From Bacteroidota bacterium (GTDB lineage: Bacteria; Bacteroidota; Rhodothermia; Rhodothermales; Bin80): a stretch of DNA of 6,083 nt. The notes under the pieces were generated by a model. The model made no database searches and was not told the DNA's origin. It was given only the letters and a program-made list of their open reading frames with translations. The stretch is from contig JAPPBZ010000328.1 of the NCBI GenBank assembly GCA_026702635.1, positions 920 to 7,002 on the forward strand. Reading direction: 5' to 3'. Position numbers and translations under genes: made by a program. Below, one piece after another: positions 1 to 6,083 of this stretch; position 1 is the stretch's first letter; each line of letters starts with the position of its first letter.

Positions 1-61
1 AAAGCACACGGGACTCAATTTGTGATCTGCTCTCCCCCCGGTTTTAATTTTTGAATTTTGC

Positions 62-2425
62 ATGAGGCTCATGAGTAAGATTTCGATCGCAATGGTGATC
101 ATTGGCTGTGGTCTATGTCTGCCAGTTGCATTTGGTCAGGACGGGACCATCACGGTTAGTGGAACCGTAACGGATTCTGAAACTGGAGAGTTGGTTGTTG
201 GTGCTGCATTGTATGTGGCGGCTCAGGATGTAGGGGGGACCACTAATCAGTACGGTTATTACAGCCTAACCTTGGTTGGAGATAGTGTGCGCATGGTTGT
301 CAGCCACGTTGCATACACTCCCCAAATACTCACATATTCATCTCAGGAGGATCTTGTACTTGATATCTCATTAGTGCCGAGTACGCTTGCTCTGGGAGAA
401 CTGGAGGTTACTGCAACTGCTGAATCCTCACTTCAGACAACGCAGATGAGTGCGATTTCTATTCCAGTCAAGGATGTTGAGAACCTCCCGTCAATTCTGG
501 GAGAGACCGATGTATTACGAATCATCCAACTTTTGCCTGGAGTTCAGTCCGGTGTTGAGGGGTCTACGGGGCTTTATGTCCGTGGAGGTGGGCCGGACCA
601 GAATCTGTATCTCTTAGACGGCACGCAAGTCTATAATCCGAGTCACTTATTTGGTTTTTTGGGCACGTTCAATTCCGATGCCATTAAGGATGTACGTTTG
701 CTAAAGGGTGGATTTCCTGCGCGTTATGGTGGGCGGCTTTCGTCAGTGATTGACTTGACGATGAAGGAAGGAAACATGAAACGATTTGCAGGAACAGGAT
801 CCATTGGCTTTCTTGCATCCCGCTTAACATTGGAGGGGCCGATTAAGCGTGATCGTGCATCTTTTCTGATCTCGGCACGCCGATCATATGCTGATTTGTT
901 GATTCGTCCTTTCCTTCCGGGGGATGAGGATTTCGGATATTACTTCTCTGACCTGAACGTGAAGACCAATGTGGTTCTCAATCCCAAAAACCGAATTTAT
1001 CTGAGCGGATACTGGGGGGCCGACCGTCTGCATTCGCGGTACGAATATTCCCTTGGAGATGAAGACAGGGAATCGCTGAGTTGGAGCAACCTGACCGCCA
1101 CAGCCCGATGGAACCATATTTTTGGGGCGCGGCTGTTTTCAAATGTCCTAGTTGGCTATACGAATTACGCCTTGCTTGTACAAGGTAAATATAGATACAC
1201 CTCAGACAACGTCGCCAATATATGGGAAGATCGCTATGAATCGGGAATCCAGGATCTACATGCCCGTGTGGACCTGGAGTTTATTCCGAGTTCCAATCAT
1301 AGTCTTCGTTTTGGTGTGGGAGCACAGCAGCATTCCTTTTTGACGGGCGCTTATGAAGAGATTTATCGGGTTGGGAACGCCATCACCGACTCGACAGCTT
1401 CTCCAAATCGACGCACCAATGGGAGCGAGTTTCAGGTCTACATTGAGGATGACTGGCGTCTCAGCTCAAAAATTCGGTTGAATCTCGGTGTACATGTATC
1501 AAGTTTTTTGATTGAGGGAAGGACCTATTTTTCGGTTGAGCCGCGAGTTTCTGCGTTGTGGAATTTGAATTCACGAACAAGTGTGAAAGCATCCTTCGCT
1601 TACATGCAGCAGTATATCCATCTACTGGCAACGACCAGTGGATTATCTCTACCCACAGATCTGTGGGTCCCTGCAACTGCAAAAGTCCAGCCTCAAAGAT
1701 CTTTGCAGGTTGCGGGAGGGGTCGTTCGTACCCTTTTCGATGGAATGTTCGAGTTGTCGGTTGAGGGATATTACAAGAAAATGAATAATCTAATTGAGTA
1801 TGAGGAGGGTGCCGATTATTTTGATACGGTTTTTGGTGGTACATGGGAAGACCGTGTTGAAGCCGGACGTGGCCTTGCCTATGGTGGAGAGATCTTTTTT
1901 CAAAAGAAGTCCGGGCGCACAACAGGCTGGGTTGGCTATACTCTCTCGTGGAGTCGCCGAAAATTTGATAAAATCAACAATGGCCGCTGGTTCCCGTACC
2001 GATATGATCGTCGCCACGATGCCTCTGTGGTGGTCAGCCATGAAATAAATTCCCGGCTTGATATCAGCGCAACATGGGTTTATGGCACGGGGCAAGCCGT
2101 GACATTGCCGGTTGGATATATGGTTTCTGCGCCCCATTTGTGGGATTCCATTAATTCATGGGGATCTCGGTTGTCCGAGTATGATATTCAAAGTTCCCGT
2201 AACGGCGCACGTTTACCAGCATATCATCGACTGGATATTGGATTGCGTATGCATCGAACGATGCGGCGGGTAAGGCGCACGCTATCCGTAGGTGCCTACA
2301 ATTCGTACAGTCGCAGAAATGCCATCAGTATCATTACGGAAAGAGATGAGGATGGGGATTTGATCTTCAAGAAGTTTTCGATACTCCCAATTCTTCCGTC
2401 CATCAGCTATCAACTATCATTTTAA
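62..2425 (+). CDS. TonB-dependent outer-membrane receptor with carboxypeptidase-regulatory-like N-terminal domain
   Basis: This is an outer-membrane, TonB-energised transporter for an unknown ligand. The 787 residues begin with a signal peptide (about residues 1-26, hydrophobic core 'AMVIIGCGLCLPVAFG'). A carboxypeptidase-regulatory-like Ig-type domain follows at about 30-105 ('VSGTVTDSETGE', then 'NQYGYYSL'). The plug domain spans about 135-235, with the conserved 'LYVRGGGPDQNLYLLDG' and 'GGFPARYGGRLSSVIDL' blocks. The rest, about 240-787, reads as alternating amphipathic strands of a 22-stranded barrel and ends in the aromatic 'SYQLSF' typical of barrel proteins. Length and domain order fit the receptors usually found next to DUF4249 lipoproteins. 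Two starts are possible: ATG at 62 and ATG at 71. The second gives a cleaner signal peptide, 'MSKISIAMV...', but no strong Shine-Dalgarno sequence decides it. The stop codon overlaps the next open frame by one base (TAATG at 2423-2427). The substrate cannot be inferred from the sequence. Confidence 0.93.
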   Translation: MRLMSKISIAMVIIGCGLCLPVAFGQDGTITVSGTVTDSETGELVVGAALYVAAQDVGGTTNQYGYYSLTLVGDSVRMVVSHVAYTPQILTYSSQEDLVLDISLVPSTLALGELEVTATAESSLQTTQMSAISIPVKDVENLPSILGETDVLRIIQLLPGVQSGVEGSTGLYVRGGGPDQNLYLLDGTQVYNPSHLFGFLGTFNSDAIKDVRLLKGGFPARYGGRLSSVIDLTMKEGNMKRFAGTGSIGFLASRLTLEGPIKRDRASFLISARRSYADLLIRPFLPGDEDFGYYFSDLNVKTNVVLNPKNRIYLSGYWGADRLHSRYEYSLGDEDRESLSWSNLTATARWNHIFGARLFSNVLVGYTNYALLVQGKYRYTSDNVANIWEDRYESGIQDLHARVDLEFIPSSNHSLRFGVGAQQHSFLTGAYEEIYRVGNAITDSTASPNRRTNGSEFQVYIEDDWRLSSKIRLNLGVHVSSFLIEGRTYFSVEPRVSALWNLNSRTSVKASFAYMQQYIHLLATTSGLSLPTDLWVPATAKVQPQRSLQVAGGVVRTLFDGMFELSVEGYYKKMNNLIEYEEGADYFDTVFGGTWEDRVEAGRGLAYGGEIFFQKKSGRTTGWVGYTLSWSRRKFDKINNGRWFPYRYDRRHDASVVVSHEINSRLDISATWVYGTGQAVTLPVGYMVSAPHLWDSINSWGSRLSEYDIQSSRNGARLPAYHRLDIGLRMHRTMRRVRRTLSVGAYNSYSRRNAISIITERDEDGDLIFKKFSILPILPSISYQLSF

Positions 2426-2479
2426 TGTCAATGCAAGACGAGAAAAAATTGATCGTATTTCCTACCACATCCTCGAACC

Positions 2480-2486
2480 AAAGGAG
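2480..2486 (+). promoter_or_regulatory. Shine-Dalgarno-like site AAAGGAG before a 15-codon ORF
   Basis: The string AAAGGAG lies five bases upstream of the ATG at 2492, which is near-ideal spacing. It is the best ribosome-binding sequence between the receptor and the DUF4249 lipoprotein. It serves a frame different from that of the lipoprotein. Shine-Dalgarno dependence is weak in many Bacteroidota, so the match may be accidental. Confidence 0.35.
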
Positions 2487-2491
2487 TGAGT

Positions 2492-2539
2492 ATGACCGAT
2501 TTGCAGATGGGCATGGTGGTGGTCAGATTTCTTTTCTGA
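2492..2539 (+). CDS. Possible 15-residue leader peptide coupled to the DUF4249 gene
   Basis: The frame ATG at 2492 to TGA at 2537-2539 encodes MTDLQMGMVVVRFLF. It is preceded by AAAGGAG at good spacing. Its stop overlaps an in-frame ATG of the lipoprotein gene as TGATG (2537-2541), the arrangement typical of translational reinitiation. The peptide is mostly hydrophobic and matches no family I know. It could be a real leader or coupling ORF, or a chance product of the spacer. An alternative is that the lipoprotein simply starts at 2425 and this frame is never read. Confidence is low because the peptide is so short. Confidence 0.27.
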   Translation: MTDLQMGMVVVRFLF

Positions 2540-3486
2540 TGTGTTGCTCACGATTTATCGGTCTCCTCATTTTTATCTTGCTGCCAGCTTGTGAGACCGT
2601 GATAGAGATTGATCCGCCAGAGTATGATCCAGAGCTTTCAATTGCCAGCAATTTCACACCAGATTCAATCTGGTCAGCGATCATTACCCGAACAGTTCCC
2701 GTCGGTAGCTTGAGCGATACTCCATCTCCACTTGTATCAAATGCTTCGGTTAGCGTCTATCAGGGCGAATCACTGATAGACCGATTGATTTATAATTCGG
2801 ATCGTGGTGAATATGTCTCTTCCCAGGGACTAAAGCCTCGAGCGAACATCCCATACCGTATGGTTGTGGAGGCTCCTGGGTTTCGTTCGGTTTCTGCGAC
2901 TTCCATGGCTCCTTTTCCTCCAGATATTGCGGATGTAGCGGTTATGAGATTGAGTAATACCCCCAACGTTTTTGGGGAGATCGATTACCAGGTCAACTTT
3001 CGTCTACCGAATCGCCCGGGATTGAACTACTACAGTTTCTTTATCCTTGTTCAATATCCCGAAGAGGGTCCTACGGGCTTACCGTATGGACCTGATTATG
3101 TATATATGGACTATGACAGCCGACGGTGGTATTGTAATTTCGCGGATGTCCTGAACCCGGTTGAAGTTGCCGTTGCTGATGACTTAGGATGTGCGATCGG
3201 GGTTCTATCTGACAGAATCGTTGATGAACCGACGCTTGATTTTGAAATCAGGTTTGGTTTATACGAAGAACTTACGGGATCTCTGCAAGAAGGTCTGCTT
3301 CTTGTGTTTTTGGCATTGAGCCCAGAATTTGTCGAATATCAGGCCTCAATTGAGGAGCAAGAGGACTTTGATGGGTTTGGTCAGCCAGCCAATCTTTACA
3401 CCAATATCGAAGGCGGGCGCGGCATTTTTGCCGGCTACTCTGGAGCGTACCGTATCCTAGATATCCCCAAGTTTGGGGATGAATAA
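2539..3486 (+). CDS. DUF4249 family outer-membrane-type lipoprotein
   Basis: This is a predicted lipoprotein of the DUF4249 family, whose biochemical role is unknown. Members typically follow TonB-dependent receptors in Bacteroidota and are presumed receptor partners. From ATG 2539 the protein has 315 residues with a compact lipoprotein signal, MCCSRFIGLLIFILLPAC, the lipidated Cys being residue 18 (lipobox L-P-A-C). Family traits seen are 'ETVIEIDPPEYDPELSI' just after the lipid anchor, 'VSNASVSVYQGE' in an Ig-like region, and the near-terminal 'LYTNIEGGRGIFAGYSGAY'. The frame is open from ATG 2425, which would give 353 residues and overlap the receptor stop. That start adds 38 polar residues ahead of the signal peptide, which is unusual, so I prefer 2539. 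The gene is probably co-transcribed with the receptor. The family call is firm, the start less so. Confidence 0.88.
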   Translation: MCCSRFIGLLIFILLPACETVIEIDPPEYDPELSIASNFTPDSIWSAIITRTVPVGSLSDTPSPLVSNASVSVYQGESLIDRLIYNSDRGEYVSSQGLKPRANIPYRMVVEAPGFRSVSATSMAPFPPDIADVAVMRLSNTPNVFGEIDYQVNFRLPNRPGLNYYSFFILVQYPEEGPTGLPYGPDYVYMDYDSRRWYCNFADVLNPVEVAVADDLGCAIGVLSDRIVDEPTLDFEIRFGLYEELTGSLQEGLLLVFLALSPEFVEYQASIEEQEDFDGFGQPANLYTNIEGGRGIFAGYSGAYRILDIPKFGDE

Positions 3487-3595
3487 ATCGATCATCGAAA
3501 ACTGCGCATCCAAATCCCGTGAATGGTACCTCATCGCCATATCTTAGTCCTGCAATATGACAGTGGGGAATTCAGGCTGGCGGGTCAACGATCTC

Positions 3596-4669
3596 TTAAT
3601 TTGGCGATGTCGTAACATCGGCTTTCATGCTGGATTCCACCTTCTCTCCGATCAGGTCAGATAAAGTTTCCAGAAACAGCGTGTTGCTGTTCAGCATCTC
3701 TGCAACTTCAAAATGATGTATCCCTGCCCGGCTGGCGTAGTCCCGACAGGCGATATCCATGCTGTAGGTCGTTTGTAGATTTTCCGTAGTCCCACAAAGC
3801 GGTAGCAGCATTACACAACGGTTTCCCACATCTGCTGCTTTAATGATTTTCTTCTTCAACTCACGCAGGTGATCACCTATATGTCCGTAGTACGCATAAA
3901 ATGCCGTATAAGCAGATCGCTTTTCCTTCCGTTGCTGCATAACCTCTTGGCTCACCTGCAAGACCTCGGCCTGGAACTTGGCTTTATCCTGGCCTGGTAT
4001 CCCTGGCGCACAGAAGATCACTGCTACACTGGATCGAAGCGGTTTAGGGAATCGCTGAAGTGTTTGATCTATGCGCTCACTAAGTGCCGTAAGGACCCTG
4101 GGGGCACGGCCAAACGGTGGAATCTCATGGGTTGGCCATTGGGGTATTTCATGATTGTCCACCAGTTCGTGCCATTTGCCGACCGATTTTTGCCGTCCAG
4201 CATTTGACTCCTGTAAATATGCAGGAATCAGGATCACATGTTTGATGCCATCCTGTCTCATTTGACGTGCTGTTTCGTGTGCAAATGGGCGGGCGTACTG
4301 CATTGCAGCATACACGCGAAAGTTTACATCAATCCTGTTACCCCAGCGTCGCACCAGCTTACTTTCAAGCCCCCGCACCTGTTCATTGACCAATTTTATC
4401 GCCGGACAATTCCCCCCGACTGCACTCAACTCGTGCTGCACTTTCTCTCGCATGGAAGCTGCCGCCAACCACGAAAATACCGCCTGAAAATTGCGGAACG
4501 CCCACGAGTGCTTACGTACGTACTTATCGTCATAGACGCGACGCAGAAACGAATGAACCTCCTTTACCCGACTTGGACCGCCCCAATGGAATAATACCAC
4601 CCCAATTCTGTCACGCCTTTGGATTTGCCTCGGATATCCAGACGGTGTTCTCAGGACAGGTTGTTGCAC
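3596..4669 (-). CDS. Ferrochelatase-fold protein lacking canonical catalytic residues
   Basis: This is a homologue of HemH, the ferrochelatase that inserts iron into protoporphyrin or coproporphyrin. Residues are numbered here from TTG 4720. Family blocks are present: 'RIGVVLFHWGGP' (38-49, usual LLNLGGP), 'AVGGNCPAIKLVNEQ' (100-114, usual IGGGSP), 'YAAMQYARPF' (137-146), 'DGIKHVILIPAY' (157-168), and a C-terminal 'HHFEVAEMLNSNTLFLETL'. Key positions differ. The S-A-H-G-L-P motif is C-A-P-G-I-P (237-242), so the catalytic His is Pro239. The S-D-H-I-E-T-L motif reads T-E-N-L-Q-T-T (312-318), putting Asn314 and Gln316 for the His and catalytic Glu. The Y-P-Q-[FY]...TTGS loop is also lost. I chose GTG 4669 (357 residues) because GGGGG lies seven bases upstream and a TATAAT box covers the alternative TTG 4720 (374 residues). 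Length is close to the family's usual 310-370. The frame is intact, so this is a diverged protein and not an eroded gene. True chelatase activity is doubtful. Confidence 0.84.
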   Translation of the reverse strand: MQQPVLRTPSGYPRQIQRRDRIGVVLFHWGGPSRVKEVHSFLRRVYDDKYVRKHSWAFRNFQAVFSWLAAASMREKVQHELSAVGGNCPAIKLVNEQVRGLESKLVRRWGNRIDVNFRVYAAMQYARPFAHETARQMRQDGIKHVILIPAYLQESNAGRQKSVGKWHELVDNHEIPQWPTHEIPPFGRAPRVLTALSERIDQTLQRFPKPLRSSVAVIFCAPGIPGQDKAKFQAEVLQVSQEVMQQRKEKRSAYTAFYAYYGHIGDHLRELKKKIIKAADVGNRCVMLLPLCGTTENLQTTYSMDIACRDYASRAGIHHFEVAEMLNSNTLFLETLSDLIGEKVESSMKADVTTSPN

Positions 4670-4719
4670 AGATATACCCCCATCAATGGTTGTGTTCAGG
4701 GAGAAACAGCTTACCCACA

Positions 4720-4725
4720 ATTATA
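4720..4725 (-). promoter_or_regulatory. Candidate -10 box (TATAAT) for the ferrochelatase-like gene
   Basis: The minus strand reads TATAATTG here, a perfect sigma-70 -10 hexamer and one mismatch from the Bacteroidota -7 consensus TAnnTTTG. No convincing -35 or -33 element lies at the expected distance. If used, transcription would start near 4712, downstream of TTG 4720. That supports GTG 4669 as the translation start, with a leader of roughly 40 bases. Confidence 0.3.
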
Positions 4726-4752
4726 CGTTGCAAACGTTTTCATGGATCCCGA

Positions 4753-4909
4753 TTAAATTCCATGAAGAAGTTTCACTGGGAACATTCGCGCATCCCACGG
4801 AAGCGCTTCCAGAAATTTGAGGAGTTCGGCTCTAATCTCGATCGGTTTTTCTTTACCGGGTACGCAGAGTGAGGATGCTGACAGTACAGTGTAATACGAT
4901 TTTGTCCAT
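4753..4909 (-). pseudogene. Possible small-gene remnant, frame-broken
   Basis: On the minus strand, ATG at 4909 opens a frame reading MDKIVLHCTVSILTLRTR that stops at 4853. The frame one base away is open for 51 codons (4908 to a TAA at 4753-4755). It has protein-like composition, including 'PGKEKPIEIRAELLKFLEAL', which would form an amphipathic helix. Joined by one frameshift, the product has a short beta-strand followed by 'PGKE' plus a helix, vaguely like the start of small antibiotic-biosynthesis-monooxygenase-type proteins. That likeness is weak and is inference only. There is no ribosome-binding site, and chance is a good alternative. Confidence 0.18.
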
Positions 4910-4991
4910 CAGTGCGTGACGAGCACTATGCTGGGCACCTCCCCATACGGGAAGCCTCCGTTCAATGCACGGTCTAACGTTACTTATTTTC

Positions 4992-5033
4992 GCCTGCGAC
5001 AGCTCAAATTTTTACAGGAGTGTGTCCGCAGGC
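4992..5033 (-). terminator. Stem-loop downstream of the ASST-like gene, possible terminator
   Basis: On the plus strand, GCCTGC (4992-4997) and GACA (4998-5001) pair with TGTC (5023-5026) and GCAGGC (5028-5033), with a single bulged base at 5027. An inner CTC/GAG pairing (5003-5005 with 5018-5020) can extend it. It begins about 13 bases past the ASST stop codon on the minus strand, where a terminator is expected. No U-run follows on that strand (it is A-rich instead), so this is not a canonical intrinsic terminator. It may be a transcript-stabilising or weak termination hairpin. Confidence 0.37.
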
Positions 5034-5046
5034 TTGGCCGAGTAGA

Positions 5047-6083
5047 CTAACGATGAATCAACGAGATCGTACTTGAGTGAAATTCGGTGACGGCCCTACA
5101 TAAATAAACCCCCGGCGGCAGTGCTTCAGCATTGAAGACATAATTGTAGGTCCCCACAGCATGAAACTCATTGGTCAACGTCGTCACCTTCTGGCCAAGT
5201 ATGTTAAAAACATCCAGTTCGATGTGCATCGGCTCATCAACCTGTATGGATAGGGTTACCTGGTCCCGAAATGGGTTTGGATAGCTAGGGGATAACTCGA
5301 AACGTCGTTCGGGGATTTCGGCAGTAGTTCTGAGTTCGATGGGTCCAATCGGGGAGAGGTCTTTGTCAGAAAATCCCTCGAAGTCAACCCCATAGCGTAG
5401 CGCACGAAAGACCGCATTCTGAAGGCGGACCGAGCCAGGAGGGCCAAATGGAGGAATCGGGTCCCCCTGCGACAAAGGGCCAGTTTGTATTACGGGATTG
5501 ACGTACTCCCAGATGAGTTGATTCGACCCTGCTGCAAGTTCAAAAATACGCCCCGTCATTCCCTCCGCAATCAACGTATTTCCATTCGGGAGGCGTTGTT
5601 GACCGGAGACGAAGTCGCTATAAAATTCGCCTGGCGCCGAGAACTCCCAAGCAGTCTCAGGATCCTGGAAAGATCCGTCCAGATCTTGGGCATACCAAAT
5701 TGCATCTCCATAGCTGTCTTCCATGTACGGGAGTACGAGTTCATGGACGGTTGAGTAGTTTCCTTCCGGCTGTCCGACTCCATTCTCGAATACGAGCAGG
5801 TTCCCCGCTCCAGGCAAGCCGTCAGAAATCCAGAGAACAGAATGAAGGAAGTGTAATGTCTGGTCTTCCTCGCCTCCCGCGCTATACATCCAGGGGTTTC
5901 CCCAGCGGTATAATAACTGGCCACCCAATCCAAAATTCCCCCCCGCATCCCCACGTGCTTCTTCTGTGGAGGGGCTATGATCAATGATCCAGAATTCATC
6001 TACGTAGGATGCACTGACTGCGATCACATCTAATTCTTCATTGTAATCCAATGCATTGAAGTGGAGCCAGTCACCACCGACAG
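5047..6083 (-). CDS. Arylsulfotransferase (ASST)-family secreted protein with T9SS sorting domain, 5' end outside the window
   Basis: The frame stays open to the window edge (upstream residues VGGDWLHFNA precede the TTG at 6051), so this is the C-terminal part of a longer protein. Residues below are numbered from 6051. The sequence resembles arylsulfotransferase/ASST beta-propeller proteins: 'DWLHFNALDYNEELDVI', 'FWIIDHSPSTEEARG' (20-34), 'LLYRWGNP' (46-53), 'LHSVLWISDGLPGAGNLLVF' (69-88), 'SGQQRLPNGNTLIAEG' (149-164), 'WEYVNP' (181-186) and 'NAVFRALRY' (212-220). ASST enzymes move sulfate between phenolic compounds through a histidine intermediate, but the substrate here is unknown. Residues 251-334 form a type A T9SS sorting domain ('SYPNPF', 'FNILGQKV', 'PPGVYLCRA'), predicting export across the outer membrane and possible surface anchoring. 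In 'HSVLW' the His is kept, while the Asp I expect next (HD) is Ser. The gene ends with TAG. It is probably not in one operon with the ferrochelatase-like gene, given the gap and hairpin. Confidence 0.85.
   Translation of the reverse strand, partial: VGGDWLHFNALDYNEELDVIAVSASYVDEFWIIDHSPSTEEARGDAGGNFGLGGQLLYRWGNPWMYSAGGEEDQTLHFLHSVLWISDGLPGAGNLLVFENGVGQPEGNYSTVHELVLPYMEDSYGDAIWYAQDLDGSFQDPETAWEFSAPGEFYSDFVSGQQRLPNGNTLIAEGMTGRIFELAAGSNQLIWEYVNPVIQTGPLSQGDPIPPFGPPGSVRLQNAVFRALRYGVDFEGFSDKDLSPIGPIELRTTAEIPERRFELSPSYPNPFRDQVTLSIQVDEPMHIELDVFNILGQKVTTLTNEFHAVGTYNYVFNAEALPPGVYLCRAVTEFHSSTISLIHR

Larger units (their letters stand above)
4726..5046. other. Intergenic region, no confident gene
   Basis: This stretch separates the stop of the ASST-like gene from the promoter region of the ferrochelatase-like gene, both on the minus strand. 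It contains a stem-loop next to the ASST stop and a possible eroded minus-strand ORF. A plus-strand open frame ends at 4872, but most of it lies antisense to the ferrochelatase-like gene and has no family features. I see no tRNA, direct repeat or riboswitch signature. Confidence 0.6.

Noticed and set aside
19..53. Bacteroidota-type promoter (TTTG at 19-22, TAATTTTTG at 45-53) before the receptor
   Set aside because: The spacing is too long, the -7 element has an extra T, and it lies almost on the start codon, so the match is too loose to call.
1461..1922. Minus-strand open frame of 153 codons inside the receptor gene
   Set aside because: It is antisense to a clear receptor coding region, with composition unlike a folded protein and no family motifs.
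3487..3595. Bidirectional terminator between the convergent genes
   Set aside because: Only short pairings such as CGCC/GGCG with a long loop and no flanking T-run are visible.
4573..4872. Plus-strand open frame of 99 codons
   Set aside because: Its first half is antisense to the start of the ferrochelatase-like gene and its tail has no recognisable features or ribosome-binding site.
4911..4927. Small hairpin AGTGC/GCACT
   Set aside because: Five pairs with a seven-base loop are expected by chance and nothing nearby depends on it.
5571..5999. Minus-strand frame of 142 codons overlapping the ASST-like gene
   Set aside because: It lies on the same strand but in a shifted frame of a gene whose own frame carries all the conserved motifs.

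Overview
The window looks like chromosomal DNA from a member of the Bacteroidota/FCB group. Three things point there: a TonB-dependent receptor with an N-terminal carboxypeptidase-regulatory-like domain, a DUF4249 lipoprotein directly behind it, and a secreted protein ending in a type IX secretion (T9SS) sorting domain with a 'YPNPF' motif. That motif is frequent in Rhodothermota, Balneolota and Ignavibacteria-like lineages, so a Rhodothermota-type marine bacterium is my best guess, not a proof. Base composition is roughly balanced. I see no mobile element, CRISPR array, tRNA or rRNA.

Layout. (1) 62-2425, plus strand: a TonB-dependent outer-membrane receptor. (2) 2539-3486 (open from 2425), plus strand: a DUF4249 lipoprotein, translationally linked to the receptor. 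A possible 15-codon leader ORF with a good ribosome-binding site lies between them and ends in a TGATG overlap with the lipoprotein start. (3) 3487-3595: a short convergent gap with no clear terminator. (4) 3596-4669 (open to 4720), minus strand: a ferrochelatase-fold protein in which the residues normally needed for metal insertion are replaced. (5) 4726-5046: a mostly non-coding gap with a candidate -10 box at its edge, a possible eroded small ORF and a stem-loop. (6) 5047-6083, minus strand: the C-terminal part of an arylsulfotransferase (ASST)-family protein with a T9SS sorting domain. Its 5' end lies outside the window.

How they may work together. The receptor and DUF4249 lipoprotein form a standard but functionally unassigned envelope uptake pair. 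The ferrochelatase-like gene faces them and is not in their operon. The ASST-like protein is probably exported to the cell surface. The most unusual item is the ferrochelatase homologue: it keeps the fold-defining motifs but has Pro, Asn and Gln where the catalytic His, His and Glu are expected. This suggests a pseudoenzyme or a tetrapyrrole-binding protein with a changed role.
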